A stretch of 64,000 bases of DNA, taken from positions 186,001 to 250,000 of the forward strand of contig NZ_PJRS01000018.1 of NCBI RefSeq assembly GCF_002858925.1, given 5' to 3'. This document shows, piece after piece, positions 36,699 through 49,198 of the stretch (position 1 is its first letter; each line of letters opens with the position of its first letter). This DNA comes from Caulobacter zeae (GTDB lineage Bacteria > Pseudomonadota > Alphaproteobacteria > Caulobacterales > Caulobacteraceae). The position numbers were made by a program, and so were the translations under genes. Below the pieces are notes generated by a model that searched no databases, was not told the DNA's origin, and saw only the letters and a program-made list of their open reading frames with translations.

Positions 36699-36827
36699 CG
36701 TCGTTTCCAGGCCCAAGCGGTGCTACGATGACGCTCGGATCGCCATAGGGACGATCCCAACAAAGCCAGGAGCGCGGTCAGCGCCCATAAGGCGCGATCG
36801 GGACTCCGGCGGACTGGGAGGTTCGCC

Positions 36828-37814
36828 ATGTTCACGCGTCGCGCGCTCGCCTCCGGCCTGGGCGCGTCCCTGGCCCTGGGCACCGCACCGTTCTCGGCCC
36901 ATGCCCTTTCGCCAGGCCAGGTTCCTCCGACCACGCCCGTCGCGCCGCCGCCGGCCTCGCCCGTGCCGCTCTACATCATCGACGCGGCGATCGACGATTC
37001 CGAGCGGATGACCGTCGAGACCATGATCAACGGTCGTGGGCCGTATCGCTTCGTCGTCGATTCGGGGGCCGACCGCTCGGTCGTCTCCGACACCCTGGCC
37101 GCGAGCCTGGCGCTGCCGCGAGGGCGGGACGTGATGGTCCACGGCATCGGCGGCTCGGCCGTGACGCCTACGGCCCACATCGACCAGCTTGTCTCCGGCG
37201 AGGCCCGTCTCGCCGGCGTCGAGCTTCCGATCCTGCCGCCTGAGCGGGTCGGCGGCGACGGCCTACTGGGCATCGACATCCTCCAGGACCGTTCGGTGGT
37301 CATGGACTTCAAGCGCAAGCGCCTGGAGGTCCGCCACAGCACGCCCGAGTACCGATTCTTCCGCCGCGCCCAGGAGGTGCAGGTCGTCGCCGACCAGAAG
37401 TTCGGCCGCCTGACCATCGTCAATTGCCGGATCAACAACATCCGCACCCTGGCCTTCATCGACTCGGGCGCGGGCTCGTCGATCGGCAACATGGCCCTGT
37501 CGCGCGCCATCCAGGCCAAGCAGCGCAAGGGCGCGGATCCTGCCATTGCGGTCCGCCTGCAGGGCGTCGCCGGCGGCGAGACGATCGGCGAGTACCGGAT
37601 CGTCAGGTCGATGAACATGGGCGAGTTGCGCATGACCAACCTGGCCGTGGTCTTCGCCGACCTGCACATCTTCGATCACTGGAAGATCAGCGACAAACCC
37701 GCGATCCTGCTGGGCGTCGACGTCCTCAAGCTGTTCGCCCGGGTGGAGCTGGACTTCGGCGCCGAGCAGCTGCTGTTCCGGCTGGGCGCCGAGCGGCCGA
37801 CGCTACAGGCCTGA
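36828..37814 (+). CDS. Exported retropepsin-like aspartyl protease family protein
   Basis: A 328-residue protein with a signal peptide of the RRALASGLGASLAL type (residues 4-17, possibly Tat) and two tandem retropepsin-like repeats. The first has FVVDSGADRSVVS (about residues 73-85) and GLLGIDIL; the second has FIDSGAGSSIGN and ILLGVDVL. Each thus carries the DSG catalytic triplet and a hydrophobic-Gly closing motif. Such two-domain proteins could fold as a single-chain pseudodimer. Substrate is unknown. It sits alone between rpmF and eno. Confidence 0.85.
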   Translation: MFTRRALASGLGASLALGTAPFSAHALSPGQVPPTTPVAPPPASPVPLYIIDAAIDDSERMTVETMINGRGPYRFVVDSGADRSVVSDTLAASLALPRGRDVMVHGIGGSAVTPTAHIDQLVSGEARLAGVELPILPPERVGGDGLLGIDILQDRSVVMDFKRKRLEVRHSTPEYRFFRRAQEVQVVADQKFGRLTIVNCRINNIRTLAFIDSGAGSSIGNMALSRAIQAKQRKGADPAIAVRLQGVAGGETIGEYRIVRSMNMGELRMTNLAVVFADLHIFDHWKISDKPAILLGVDVLKLFARVELDFGAEQLLFRLGAERPTLQA

Positions 37815-37878
37815 CGCGGCGGAACTTCGCGCTGGTGGAACATCGGTCTTGGTTGCGGCGACGCGGCGTCGCGGCTAA

Positions 37879-39189
<1,311 letters not shown>

Positions 39190-39214
39190 TCGGATCCATC
39201 CTCGGATGAACAGG

Positions 39215-39246
39215 AGCGCGTCGGGTTCGCCCGGCGCGCTTTTTGT
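39215..39246 (+). terminator. Rho-independent terminator after eno
   Basis: AGCGCGTCGGG (39215-39225) and CCCGGCGCGCT (39230-39240) pair with one G-T wobble around TTCG, followed by TTTTG. Confidence 0.82.
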
Positions 39247-39252
39247 TTGGCC

Positions 39253-40138
39253 TCAGCCGTCCAGCCGCTCCAACCAGTGCAGGAAGTCGTCGGCCCAGGC
39301 CGCCTCCGGCGCCGGCGGGCAGGAGCGCAGGGCGGTGGCCGCCGGTCGGGAAGATCCTGACCTGGGCCTTGCCTCCGGCGGCAATGATGGCTCCGGCCGC
39401 GTCGTGGCTGTTGCCGACGTCGACCTTGGGGTCGTCCTGGGCATGGAACAGAAAGGCCCTGGTCGGCGCGATGAAGCCGTGAAAGGGCGTCGCGCTCCTG
39501 GGCGGTAGCGGCCGGGTGAGCCACGGATAGCCGAGCCCGATGAAGTCGGGCAGGGAAGGTTGAGCGTCCAGCGGGGCGACAAGCGGATAGAGGGCCGTGG
39601 CGCCGCGCGACGCCAGGGCGGCCACGATCGTCCCGCCCGCCGAGAAGCCGAGAGCGCCGGTTTTTATCCCACCGGCTCTTTCGCGCAGCAGTCGCAAGGC
39701 TCGCTGTGCGTCCTGCAGCGGAGCGTCCGCGCCGGCCGCCCAGCCGTCGCGCGGCAGCCGATAGAGCAGCACGCCCGCCAGAATGTCGTTGGCGGCCAGC
39801 CAGCGGGCGATCTCGTCGCCCTCCTTGCCGATCACGACCTTGCTGAAGCCGCCGCCGGGCACGACCAGGACCGCCGCCCTGGGCCGGCGGCCCTTCGCCG
39901 GCGGATAGAGCGCCAGGGTAGGGCGCCTGACGCCCTCGATCGAATAGTCCACCCGGCCGTCCGGCCAATTGTAAGCGACGCGACGTTCCTCGACACTGAC
40001 GCGGTCGCCGCCTGGCGGCCCGCCAGGCCAAAGCTCAAGGGTTTCGGGCTCGACCTCGGCCCTGGCTGATGTCGCGTCCGCCAGGGCCATCGCGCCGCCG
40101 GCGACCAGCAGCCGCCGCCTGCTCCAGTTGAACTTCAT
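39253..40138 (-). CDS. Tat-exported alpha/beta hydrolase with apparent frameshift near its 3' end
   Basis: The N-terminus has a twin-arginine signal (NWSRRRLLVAGGAMALA). The fold resembles BD-FAE/xylan-esterase hydrolases: oxyanion loop VVPGGGFSKV, nucleophile Ser in LGFSAGGTIVAAL, and the acid Asp and His near HAQDDPKVD and FPTGGH. After GGH (about 39335) the starting frame turns into Arg/Pro-rich text running to 39176, through the eno terminator and into eno. The neighbouring frame gives the expected ending APEAAWADDFLHWLERLDG and stops at 39253. A net one-base shift near 39330-39336 is therefore likely: a real mutation or a sequencing error. The predicted product is a secreted esterase. 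Confidence 0.65.
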
Positions 40139-40167
40139 CCTCGTCGCGTTCCCCCGCTTGCTGTGAT

Positions 40168-40749
40168 TCAGCTCTTCAGCAACTGAGCCCGGGCCCTGAC
40201 CTCGGCCAGGGTGACGTCCTTCTTCATGACCATGTAGCCGGTCACGGCGTGCCAGCCGTCCTCGCCGCCGCCGCCGGTGTCGCCATCGGTGACCGAGCCC
40301 GTGATGCGATCCGTGGTCGGCATGACCGGCTTGCCGGGGAGGGCGACCTCGCCCAGCACGAGATCTTTGGCGTCATTGGTGCGGTTGCGCCAGCCGCAGC
40401 TCTCGAAGCGCACCAGGCGCTCGGGCGCGAAGGCCTGGGTCAGCAGCATCAGCTTCATCGTGCCCGTGGCGGCGATCTCGGCCTGCTGCATGGCCTTCAC
40501 CTCCAGCCGCGACACGGCGCGGCCGTAGGTCACCCAGCGGTCCTCGCCCTCCCACAGCGTGCGGAAGATCGAGGCGTTCATCGGAATCACGAGGCCGCCG
40601 CCGAAATCGAGCCTGGGCGGCTCGCCCTTGATCATGTTGGGGCCGCCGCGACGGCCTTTGGCGATCCCGTCTTCGCTGCGTTGCCGTGCAGCGGCGGGGA
40701 GGGCGATCACCGCGCCTGCCAAACCCCACAGCGCCTGTCGTCGAAGCAT
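40168..40749 (-). CDS. Small exported protein of unknown function
   Basis: About 193 residues. The start at ATG 40749 has a GGGAGGAAC ribosome site and begins a signal peptide (MLRRQALWGLAGAVIALPAA). The mature part has strand-like stretches (RLDFGGGLVIPMNASIFRT, MKLMLLTQAFAPERLVRFES) and a Gly-rich acidic turn (TDGDTGGGGEDGWH). An open frame extends further upstream without a ribosome site. I recognise no family. It lies 29 bp upstream of the alpha/beta hydrolase on the same strand, so the two may be co-transcribed. Confidence 0.7.
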   Translation of the reverse strand: MLRRQALWGLAGAVIALPAAARQRSEDGIAKGRRGGPNMIKGEPPRLDFGGGLVIPMNASIFRTLWEGEDRWVTYGRAVSRLEVKAMQQAEIAATGTMKLMLLTQAFAPERLVRFESCGWRNRTNDAKDLVLGEVALPGKPVMPTTDRITGSVTDGDTGGGGEDGWHAVTGYMVMKKDVTLAEVRARAQLLKS

Positions 40750-40782
40750 GCTGTTCCTCCCCCGAGGCAGGTCGTTTTTCGA

Positions 40783-40795
40783 CACGCTAAGCGTG
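40783..40795. promoter_or_regulatory. 13-bp palindrome upstream of the small exported protein gene
   Basis: CACGCT-A-AGCGTG is a perfect inverted repeat with a 1-nt centre, 34 bp before the start at 40749. A TTGATA-like -35 lies just beyond it on the minus strand. It may be an operator. Confidence 0.35.
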
Positions 40796-40940
40796 CATGC
40801 AACCCATATATCAACCTTGCCGGATATTTCACTGCCCCGACGGCGGCGATTCTGAGGCGAGGGCGCCTGCAAAACAGGCTTGGCCGCTCCTTGATCAAAA
40901 TAGTTGGCCCACATTTTTTCTATAAGCGTGGCCGGTCTTA

Positions 40941-40957
40941 GAAAACCGCCGGTTTTC
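40941..40957. promoter_or_regulatory. 17-bp perfect palindrome in the ftsB upstream region
   Basis: GAAAACCG-C-CGGTTTTC is an exact inverted repeat with a single central base. The centre is too short for a hairpin loop, so a dimeric protein site is more likely. It is in the 389-bp divergent gap (40750-41138), in which I see no gene. Confidence 0.45.
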
Positions 40958-41138
40958 AATGCTCTCGCGCGTGCGAAGGAAATGCCGCGATGCGGTATCT
41001 CGATGCCCCTGAAACGGTCTCACTTGAAAGTATTTTCGCGTCGGTCGCGAGAGACTTGCAAGCCCTTTGCGCCGTTGGGGATTTAGACCATGTTAAGCAC
41101 GTTCTGGCAGCCTGAAGCTCCCTGTCCGGGATTCGCCG

Positions 41139-41435
41139 ATGTTCGCTCGACTGCAACCCTACCTGCCGACCGCGGCGCTTCTTCTCCTGATCACGTACTT
41201 CGTCTTTCACGCTCTGACGGGCGAGAGAGGCCTGCTTTCCTCGTCTCAACGCAACGCGGACTTGGCCGCCAAGACGATGGAACTTAAGAAGATCCGCGCT
41301 GAGAGGATGGACCTGGAGGCCCGGGCTCGTCTATTACGCAGCGGCAGCTTGTCGGCCGATCTTCTGGAGGAACGTGCGCGTTCACTCCTTGGATACGCCG
41401 ATCCCAAGGACTACGTGATCCGCACCAAGCGCTGA
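41139..41435 (+). CDS. ftsB: Septum formation initiator FtsB/DivIC
   Basis: A 98-residue bitopic protein: one membrane helix (about residues 9-25, TAALLLLITYFVFHAL) followed by a coiled coil (about 35-70, with DLAAKTMELKKIRAERM) and a short conserved end (EERARSLLGYADPKDYVI). FtsB works with FtsL and FtsQ to switch on septal wall synthesis. Its place between eno and pdhA is typical of alphaproteobacteria. Confidence 0.9.
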   Translation: MFARLQPYLPTAALLLLITYFVFHALTGERGLLSSSQRNADLAAKTMELKKIRAERMDLEARARLLRSGSLSADLLEERARSLLGYADPKDYVIRTKR

Positions 41436-41610
41436 GCTGGGTCGGCTCCCGCCGGTCCTGAGCTGCCTTGTAGACCACGCTTCGAGTTGCAGCTCGAGGG
41501 GCGGTCTAGGCGTCAACACGAGCGCGTTGCTGCGCCAAAAGCCGCTCTGCGGCGGGCAATGGAAGCCTCTGAGATGAAGGCCGTTATGATGATTGGCCAG
41601 GGAGAGTTTA

Positions 41611-42642
41611 ATGGCGCGAACGCGCAAGGGTGAAGCCCCGGCGGAGAAGGCTACCGACACCGGTGTCAACGCCTTCGTCGGCAAGGAAGAGCTTCTCAAA
41701 TTCTATCAGGACATGCTGCTGATCCGCCGCTTCGAGGAGCGTGCTGGCCAGCTTTACGGCATGGGCCTGATCGGCGGGTTCTGCCACCTCTACATCGGTC
41801 AGGAAGCCATTGCGGTCGGCATGCAGTCGATCTCGCACAAGGGCGACCAGATCATCACCGGTTACCGTGACCACGGCCACATGCTGGCCGCAGGCATGGA
41901 TCCGAAGGAAGTCATGGCCGAGCTCACCGGTCGCGCTGGCGGTTCGTCGCGCGGCAAGGGCGGCTCGATGCACATGTTCGACATCGAGACCGGCTTCTAC
42001 GGCGGCCACGGCATCGTCGGCGCCCAGGTGGCGCTGGGCACCGGTCTGGCGCTGGCCAACCACTACCAGGGTAACGGCAACGTCTCGTACGCCTACTTCG
42101 GCGACGGCGCGGCCAACCAGGGCCAGGTCTACGAGAGCTTCAACATGGCCCAGCTGTGGAAGCTGCCGGTCGTGTACGTGATCGAGAACAACCAGTACGC
42201 CATGGGCACCAGCGTCGAACGTTCGGCGTCGGAAACCGCCTTCCACAAGCGCGGCGTCTCGTTCCGGATCCCGGGCGAGGAAGTCGACGGCATGGACGTG
42301 GTGGCCGTGCGTGAAGCCGGCGCCCGCGCCAGCGAGCACGCCCGCAGCGGCCAAGGTCCCTACATCCTCGAGATGAAGACCTACCGCTACCGCGGCCACT
42401 CGATGTCGGACCCGGCCAAGTACCGCACCAAGGAAGAAGTCGACGAGGTCAAGACGACCCGCGATCCGATCGACCACATCAAGGAACGCCTGGCCGCGGC
42501 CGGCGTCACCGAGGACGATCTGAAGACGGTGGACGCCGAAGTGAAGCGTATCGTGGCCGAAGCGGCCGAGTTCGCCCGCACCAGCCCCGAGCCGGATCCC
42601 TCCGAACTCTACACCGACGTATACCTGGAGGCCGCCGAGTGA
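41611..42642 (+). CDS. pdhA: Pyruvate dehydrogenase E1 alpha subunit
   Basis: A 343-residue thiamine-diphosphate enzyme subunit. The TPP motif is [15 protein letters not shown] followed by VIENN; the phospho-loop-like region is [11 protein letters not shown]. With PdhB it decarboxylates pyruvate and acetylates the lipoyl group of E2. The ATG at 41611 has CAGGGAGAG upstream; a TTG 18 bp earlier is less likely. It overlaps pdhB by 4 nt. Confidence 0.96.
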   Translation: MARTRKGEAPAEKATDTGVNAFVGKEELLKFYQDMLLIRRFEERAGQLYGMGLIGGFCHLYIGQEAIAVGMQSISHKGDQIITGYRDHGHMLAAGMDPKEVMAELTGRAGGSSRGKGGSMHMFDIETGFYGGHGIVGAQVALGTGLALANHYQGNGNVSYAYFGDGAANQGQVYESFNMAQLWKLPVVYVIENNQYAMGTSVERSASETAFHKRGVSFRIPGEEVDGMDVVAVREAGARASEHARSGQGPYILEMKTYRYRGHSMSDPAKYRTKEEVDEVKTTRDPIDHIKERLAAAGVTEDDLKTVDAEVKRIVAEAAEFARTSPEPDPSELYTDVYLEAAE

Positions 42643-43994
42643 CGGACATCCTGATGCCCGCGCTTTCCCCCACGATGGAGGAAGGCACCCTGGCCAAGTG
42701 GCTCGTCAAGGAAGGCGACGCCATCAAGGCCGGTGACGTGATCGCCGAGATCGAAACCGACAAGGCGACGATGGAAGTTGAAGCCGTCGACGAGGGCGTG
42801 GTCGAGGCCATCCTCGTCCCGGCCGGCTCGGAAAACGTCAAGGTCAACACGATCATCGCCAAGCTGGCGGGTGAAGACGGCGCCTCGGCGTCGGCTGCTC
42901 CGGCCGCCGCCCCGGTCGTCGCCGAAGCCGCTCCGGCTCCGGTCGCCGCGGCCCCGGCTCCGATCGCAGCCGCCTCGAACTTCGCGGACCCGGAACTGCC
43001 GGAAGGCACGCCGACCAAGAAGATCACCGTGCGCGACGCCCTGCGCGACGCCATGGCCGAAGAGATGCGTCGCGACGACCGCGTGTTCCTGATGGGCGAG
43101 GAAGTCGCCCAGTACCAGGGCGCCTACAAGGTCAGCCGCGAACTCCTGCAGGAGTTCGGCGACAAGCGCGTCATCGACACCCCGATCACCGAGCACGGCT
43201 TCGCCGGCATGGGCGTCGGCGCGGCGATGGCCGGCCTCAAGCCGATCGTCGAGTTCATGACCTGGAACTTCGCCATGCAGGCGATCGACCACATCATCAA
43301 CTCGGCCGCCAAGACGCTCTACATGTCGGGCGGTCAGATCAAGTCGTCGATCGTGTTCCGCGGTCCGAACGGCGCGGCTTCGCGCGTCGGCGCCCAGCAC
43401 AGCCAGGACTACGCGGCCTGGTACGGCAACATCCCGGGCCTGAAGGTCATCGCGCCGTACGACGCGGCCGACGCCAAGGGCCTGCTGAAGGCCGCCATCC
43501 GCGACCCGAACCCGATCGTCTTCCTCGAGCACGAGATGATGTACGGGCACGAGTTCGACATCCCGGACGTCGAGGACTACGTCGTGCCGCTCGGCAAGGC
43601 CAAGGTCCGTCGTCAAGGTACGGACGTGACCCTGGTCGCCTACAGCCGCATGGTGGGCTTCGCCCTGCAGGCCGCTGAAGCGCTGGCCGCCGAAGGCATC
43701 TCGGCCGAGGTCGTCGACCTGCGGACCATCCGTCCGATGGACCACGCGACGATCCTGGAAAGCGTCAAGAAGACCAACCGCCTGGTCACGGTCGAGGAAG
43801 GCTGGGGCCCGATGGGCGTCGGTTCCGAGATCGTCGCCCGCATCACGGAATTCGGCTTCGACTACCTGGACGCCCCGCCGCTGCGGGTTCACCAGGAAGA
43901 CGTGCCGCTGCCCTATGCGGCCAACCTGGAAGCCCTGTCGCTGCCGTCGGTCGACAAGATCGTCAAGGCGGCCAAGGCGGTCTGCTACCGCTAA
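42639..43994 (+). CDS. pdhB: Pyruvate dehydrogenase E1 beta subunit with N-terminal lipoyl domain
   Basis: A 451-residue fusion. Residues 1-78 are a lipoyl domain with the lipoylated Lys in [17 protein letters not shown] Pro/Ala linker follows (about 80-115), then the transketolase-type E1 beta part ([28 protein letters not shown]) and its C-terminal domain ([10 protein letters not shown]). The lipoyl-E1 beta fusion is known in alphaproteobacteria. The GTG start overlaps the pdhA stop (GTGA). It ends 7 bp before a strong hairpin. Confidence 0.96.
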   Translation: MTDILMPALSPTMEEGTLAKWLVKEGDAIKAGDVIAEIETDKATMEVEAVDEGVVEAILVPAGSENVKVNTIIAKLAGEDGASASAAPAAAPVVAEAAPAPVAAAPAPIAAASNFADPELPEGTPTKKITVRDALRDAMAEEMRRDDRVFLMGEEVAQYQGAYKVSRELLQEFGDKRVIDTPITEHGFAGMGVGAAMAGLKPIVEFMTWNFAMQAIDHIINSAAKTLYMSGGQIKSSIVFRGPNGAASRVGAQHSQDYAAWYGNIPGLKVIAPYDAADAKGLLKAAIRDPNPIVFLEHEMMYGHEFDIPDVEDYVVPLGKAKVRRQGTDVTLVAYSRMVGFALQAAEALAAEGISAEVVDLRTIRPMDHATILESVKKTNRLVTVEEGWGPMGVGSEIVARITEFGFDYLDAPPLRVHQEDVPLPYAANLEALSLPSVDKIVKAAKAVCYR

Positions 43995-44001
43995 GACCGG
44001 C

Positions 44002-44032
44002 GCGGCCCCCGCTCCTGATGGGCGGGGGCCGC
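44002..44032 (+). terminator. Hairpin between pdhB and pdhC
   Basis: GCGGCCCCCGC (44002-44012) pairs exactly with GCGGGGGCCGC (44022-44032) across 9 nt, just after the pdhB stop. ATCGTCTT follows, so termination would be partial. It may tune E1:E2 ratio or protect the pdhAB mRNA end. Confidence 0.6.
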
Positions 44033-44132
44033 ATCGTCTTGGCCAACGAATTCATCCCGCCCCAGGGCGGGGTATCGTGGACGCCGACCACCTTGGTCGA
44101 AGCCGTCCCGAACGCTTGAGGAAAGAGCTCAA

Positions 44133-45443
44133 ATGTCGATCGACATCCTGATGCCCGCCCTGTCGCCCACCATGGAAGAGGGCACCCTCGCCAAGTGGCA
44201 CGTCAAGGTCGGCGACACCGTCAAGGCCGGCGACGTCATCGCCGAGATCGAGACCGACAAGGCCACGATGGAAGTCGAAGCCGTCGATGAAGGCGTGATC
44301 GAAGCGATCCTGATCGAAGCCGGTGCCGAGAACGTCAAGGTCAACACCCCGATCGCCAAGCTGGCGGGCGAGGGCGAGGCTCCCGCGCCGGCTCCGGCCG
44401 CTGCTGCGCCCGCCGCCGCCGCCGTGGCTGAAGCCCCGAAGGCCCCCGCCGCTCCGGCTCCCGCCCCCGCTGCTGCGCCGGCCGCCCCGGCTCCGGCTGC
44501 TCCGGTCGCCGCCGACGGTTCGCGCGTCTTCGCCTCGCCGCTGGCCCGCCGACTGGCGTCCGCCGCCAATCTCGACCTGAAGTCCATCAAGGGCTCGGGT
44601 CCGCACGGCCGCGTAGTGAAGTCGGATGTGGAAGCTGCGAAGTCGGGCGGCGCTCCGGCCGCCAAGGCTGCTCCGGCCGCGGCTCCCGCCGCGTCTGCCC
44701 CGGCCGCCGAGCCGCGCAAGGTTCAGTCGCTGGAGCAGATGGGCATCCCCGCCGGCTCCTATGATCTCGTCCCGCTGGACGGCATGCGCAAGACCATCGC
44801 GCGCCGCCTGACGGAAAGCTTCCGCGACGTGCCGCACTTCCCGCTGACGATCGACATCGAGCTGGACGGCCTGCTGGCCGCTCGCGCGAAGATCAACAGC
44901 CTGCTGGAGGGCCAGGGCGTGAAGGTGTCGGTCAACGACATCGTCATCAAGGCCGCCGCCGTGGCGCTCAAGCGCGTGCCGGAGGCCAACGCCTCCTACA
45001 CGCCGGAAGGCATCGCCATGCACAAGCATGCCGACATCGCGGTCGCCGTGGCCATCGACGGCGGCCTGATCACCCCGATCATCCGCGCCGCCGAGACCAA
45101 GGGCCTGGCCCAGATCTCGGCCGAGATGAAGGACCTGGCCGCCCGCGCCAAGGCCAAGAAGCTGAAGCCCGAGGAATTCCAGGGCGGCACCTTCTCGGTC
45201 TCCAACCTCGGCATGTTCGGCATCAAGGCCTTCTCGTCGATCATCAACGAGCCGCAGGGCGCGATCATGAGCGTCGGCGCCGGCGAGCAGCGCCCGGTGG
45301 TCAAGAATGGCCAACTGGCCGTGGCCACGGTCATGACCGTGACCCTGACCTGCGATCACCGCGTGGTCGACGGCGCGGTCGGCGCCAAGTTCCTTGCGGC
45401 CTTCAAGCCGCTGATCGAGGAACCGCTGACCCTGATCGTCTAA
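44133..45443 (+). CDS. pdhC: Pyruvate dehydrogenase E2, dihydrolipoamide acetyltransferase
   Basis: A 436-residue E2. It has one lipoyl domain (1-79, Lys in ETDKATMEV), an Ala/Pro linker, a peripheral-subunit-binding domain (about 132-165, [17 protein letters not shown]), a second linker, and the catalytic core (about 205-436) with the active-site [15 protein letters not shown]. It forms the core that passes acetyl groups to CoA. The ribosome site is GAGGAAAGAG. It is also named aceF. Confidence 0.96.
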   Translation: MSIDILMPALSPTMEEGTLAKWHVKVGDTVKAGDVIAEIETDKATMEVEAVDEGVIEAILIEAGAENVKVNTPIAKLAGEGEAPAPAPAAAAPAAAAVAEAPKAPAAPAPAPAAAPAAPAPAAPVAADGSRVFASPLARRLASAANLDLKSIKGSGPHGRVVKSDVEAAKSGGAPAAKAAPAAAPAASAPAAEPRKVQSLEQMGIPAGSYDLVPLDGMRKTIARRLTESFRDVPHFPLTIDIELDGLLAARAKINSLLEGQGVKVSVNDIVIKAAAVALKRVPEANASYTPEGIAMHKHADIAVAVAIDGGLITPIIRAAETKGLAQISAEMKDLAARAKAKKLKPEEFQGGTFSVSNLGMFGIKAFSSIINEPQGAIMSVGAGEQRPVVKNGQLAVATVMTVTLTCDHRVVDGAVGAKFLAAFKPLIEEPLTLIV

Positions 45444-45560
45444 GAGCGCTTCTGGAATCCTCGCTCCTCGGTCAAACGCGGGGCGGGGATTTCGAAAGCG
45501 GCTCGGCGAGGCCCCATCCTGGACCTTTCAGGACGGGGACGGCCCCGAGGAGAACACGCG

Positions 45561-46037
45561 ATGTCGGTCTACGAATTCTCGGCCAAGACGCTTCAAGGCA
45601 AGGACGTCAGCCTGGCTGACTATCGCGGCCAGGTGCTGCTGATCGTCAACACCGCCAGCAAGTGCGGCCTGACCCCGCAGTACGAGGGCCTGGAAGCGCT
45701 CTACAAGGCTGGCAAGGATCGCGGCCTGACCATCCTGGGCTTTCCCTGCAACCAGTTCGGCGCGCAGGAGCCAGGCACGGCGGAGGAGATCGGCAGCTTC
45801 TGCTCGCTGACCTACGACGTGACCTTCCCGATGATGGCCAAGATCGACGTCAACAGCCCCTCGGCCCATCCGCTCTACGCCTGGCTGAAGAAGCAGCAGA
45901 AGGGCGTCCTGGGCACCGAAGGGATCAAGTGGAACTTCACCAAGTTCCTGATCGACCGCGACGGGAACGTCGTCGAGCGTTTCGCCCCGACCACCAAGCC
46001 TGAAGACCTCCAGGCCGCCGTCGAGGCGCTGTTATAG
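45561..46037 (+). CDS. Glutathione peroxidase (Cys type)
   Basis: A 158-residue thioredoxin-fold peroxidase. Active-site residues are Cys in [11 protein letters not shown] (Cys in place of selenocysteine), Gln in PCNQFG and Trp in IKWNFTKF. It reduces hydroperoxides with glutathione or thioredoxin. The ribosome site is GAGGAGAAC. It lies inside the pdh gene cluster between E2 and E3, which may protect the thiol-rich complex; that link is inference. Confidence 0.92.
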   Translation: MSVYEFSAKTLQGKDVSLADYRGQVLLIVNTASKCGLTPQYEGLEALYKAGKDRGLTILGFPCNQFGAQEPGTAEEIGSFCSLTYDVTFPMMAKIDVNSPSAHPLYAWLKKQQKGVLGTEGIKWNFTKFLIDRDGNVVERFAPTTKPEDLQAAVEALL

Positions 46038-46114
46038 AATTTCCCAGGCCGGCCCGCGCCGGTCGTTCGACGCCGCCGCTCCCCCGGCTGGCGTCCAAGC
46101 TAGGGTAAGACACT

Positions 46115-47515
<1,401 letters not shown>

Positions 47516-47577
47516 TCCGTCATCGAACGATTTTCGCGGCGACTGTCGCGAAACTGTCGTTGAAGTGTCGCATTAGG

Positions 47578-47613
47578 AAGGCCCGTTCGGAGCACCCTCC
47601 GGACGGGCCTTTT
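47578..47613 (+). terminator. Rho-independent terminator after lpdA
   Basis: AAGGCCCGT (47578-47586) with ACGGGCCTT (47603-47611), extended inward by TCGGAG/CTCCGG, and a T-run. It lies just before the porin GTG start at 47632, whose ribosome site follows the stem directly. Confidence 0.85.
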
Positions 47614-47631
47614 CATGTCCGGAGCAACGCC

Positions 47632-49044
47632 GTGCGCCGATCCGTCCTGCCCCTGCTGGCCACCAGCGCCCTTGGCCTTGCGACCCCGGCCTTCGCCCAG
47701 GACGGCGCCATCAGCGCCGACGAGGCCGCCGCCATGCGCGCCCAGATCTCTGCCTTGAAGGCCCAGATCCAGCTGATGGAGCAGAGGCTGGACGCCGCGA
47801 CGGGCGCCCCCCAGCGCACGGCGGCTCCGGCCGCCCAGGTCGCGCCCCAGCCGGCGACGATCGCCGCGCCGGCGCCGTCAAAGGCCCCGCCGCCGACCGA
47901 GATCGCCTGGAAGGGCTCGCCGCAGTTCACCAGCAGCGGCGGCCGCAGCTTCAAGGCCAAGGGCCGGATACAGACCGACGTAGGCTATGTGGGTCGCCCC
48001 GCCGGCTCGACCGATCGCGGCCTGGGCTACGCCGCCGAAATGCGCCGCATCCGCCTCGGCGGGGAAGGGGGGCTGGGGGCCGGCATAGGCTACAAGCTGG
48101 AACTCGAGCTTTCCGACAACAGCGTCGACCTGGTCGACACCTTCGTGACCTACAAGAACGGCGGCCTGCTGCTGTCGATCGGCAACCAGAACCAGTTCCA
48201 GTCACTGGACGAACTGACCGGCGACACCTCCGGCTCGGTCATGGAGCGCGCGGCCTTCACCGACGCCTTCAACTTCGAGCGCCGCCTGGGCATCGCCGCC
48301 CAGTACGAAAAGGCCGCCTGGCTGCTGCAGGCGGGCCTGTTCGCCGACGACATCACGGCACTCTCCAATGACAGCGACGGCGAGACCGGTGGCGACGAGA
48401 ACAACAGCTACGGCCTCGACGGCCGGCTGGTCTATGCGCCCAAGCTCGGCGACATGCAGCTGCACTTGGGCGGTTCGGCCCACTGGCGCGACCTCAAGCG
48501 GGTCGGCGACGCCGGCACGCGCTATCGCCAGCGGCCGTTCGTGCACACCAGCAACACCCGCCTGATCGGGACCTCGACCCTCGACGTCAAGGACGAGGCC
48601 CACTACGGCCTGGAGGCGGCTTTCGTGCGCGGCCGCCTGCACGGCGCGGCCGAGACCCACTGGCTGCGCAGCGATCTCGCCGCCGGTCCCGACGCGGAAT
48701 TCTTCGGCGGCTATGCCGAGCTCGGCTGGTTCCTGACCGACGACACGCGCGGCTACAAGGGCGGCATCTTCGATCGCGCCAAGCCCCGGAAGCCGCTGGG
48801 CGGCGGCGGCCTGGGCGCAGTGCAGGTCAACGCCCGCTACGACTACCTGGACCTCAACGACGGCGCGATCGTCGGCGGGCGGCAGGACGCCTGGATCGCC
48901 GCCTTGATCTGGCAGCCGGTCGAGTACCTGCGCTTCAACGTCAACTACGCCTACCTTTCGTATCAGGGCGCCACGCCTCTCGCCGGCGGCGACCGCGACT
49001 ACAGCGTGCACGTGACGGGTGCACGGATGGAACTGGATTTCTAA
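47632..49044 (+). CDS. Phosphate-selective-type (OprO/OprP) porin
   Basis: A 470-residue porin. The signal peptide (to about residue 23, LGLATPAFAQ) is followed by a short coiled coil (about 32-55, AAMRAQISALKAQIQLMEQR), which fits a trimer, and an Ala/Pro linker. The barrel starts near residue 100 (FKAKGRIQTDVGYVG, AEMRRIRLGGEG) and ends in Phe (ARMELDF). The start is GTG at 47632 after CCGGAG; the open frame upstream runs through lpdA and is not real. Family members conduct phosphate or other anions; the substrate here is unproven. Confidence 0.87.
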   Translation: MRRSVLPLLATSALGLATPAFAQDGAISADEAAAMRAQISALKAQIQLMEQRLDAATGAPQRTAAPAAQVAPQPATIAAPAPSKAPPPTEIAWKGSPQFTSSGGRSFKAKGRIQTDVGYVGRPAGSTDRGLGYAAEMRRIRLGGEGGLGAGIGYKLELELSDNSVDLVDTFVTYKNGGLLLSIGNQNQFQSLDELTGDTSGSVMERAAFTDAFNFERRLGIAAQYEKAAWLLQAGLFADDITALSNDSDGETGGDENNSYGLDGRLVYAPKLGDMQLHLGGSAHWRDLKRVGDAGTRYRQRPFVHTSNTRLIGTSTLDVKDEAHYGLEAAFVRGRLHGAAETHWLRSDLAAGPDAEFFGGYAELGWFLTDDTRGYKGGIFDRAKPRKPLGGGGLGAVQVNARYDYLDLNDGAIVGGRQDAWIAALIWQPVEYLRFNVNYAYLSYQGATPLAGGDRDYSVHVTGARMELDF

Positions 49045-49046
49045 AA

Positions 49047-49192
49047 CCCTCTCCCAGAGGGAGAGGGAGGGGCCCAGGCAAAGCCTGGGAGGGTGAGGGG
49101 TTACGCCTTCAGCCGGCGTGCCGGCACGCCATCGACCGTCCCTAACCCCTCATCCGACGGCTACGCCGCCACCTTCTCCCTCTGGGAGAAGG
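49047..49192. repeat. Intergenic hairpin cluster with G-rich tail
   Basis: CCCTCTCCC-AGA-GGGAGAGGG (49047-49067) is followed by CCCAGGC-AAA-GCCTGGG (49073-49089) and a G-rich run to 49100. A mirrored stem CCTTCTCCC-TCT-GGGAGAAGG lies at 49172-49192. It fills the gap between the convergent porin and DoxX stops. The architecture matches the elements at 13744 and 33332 although the bases differ. Confidence 0.6.
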
Positions 49193-49198
49193 AAGCCA

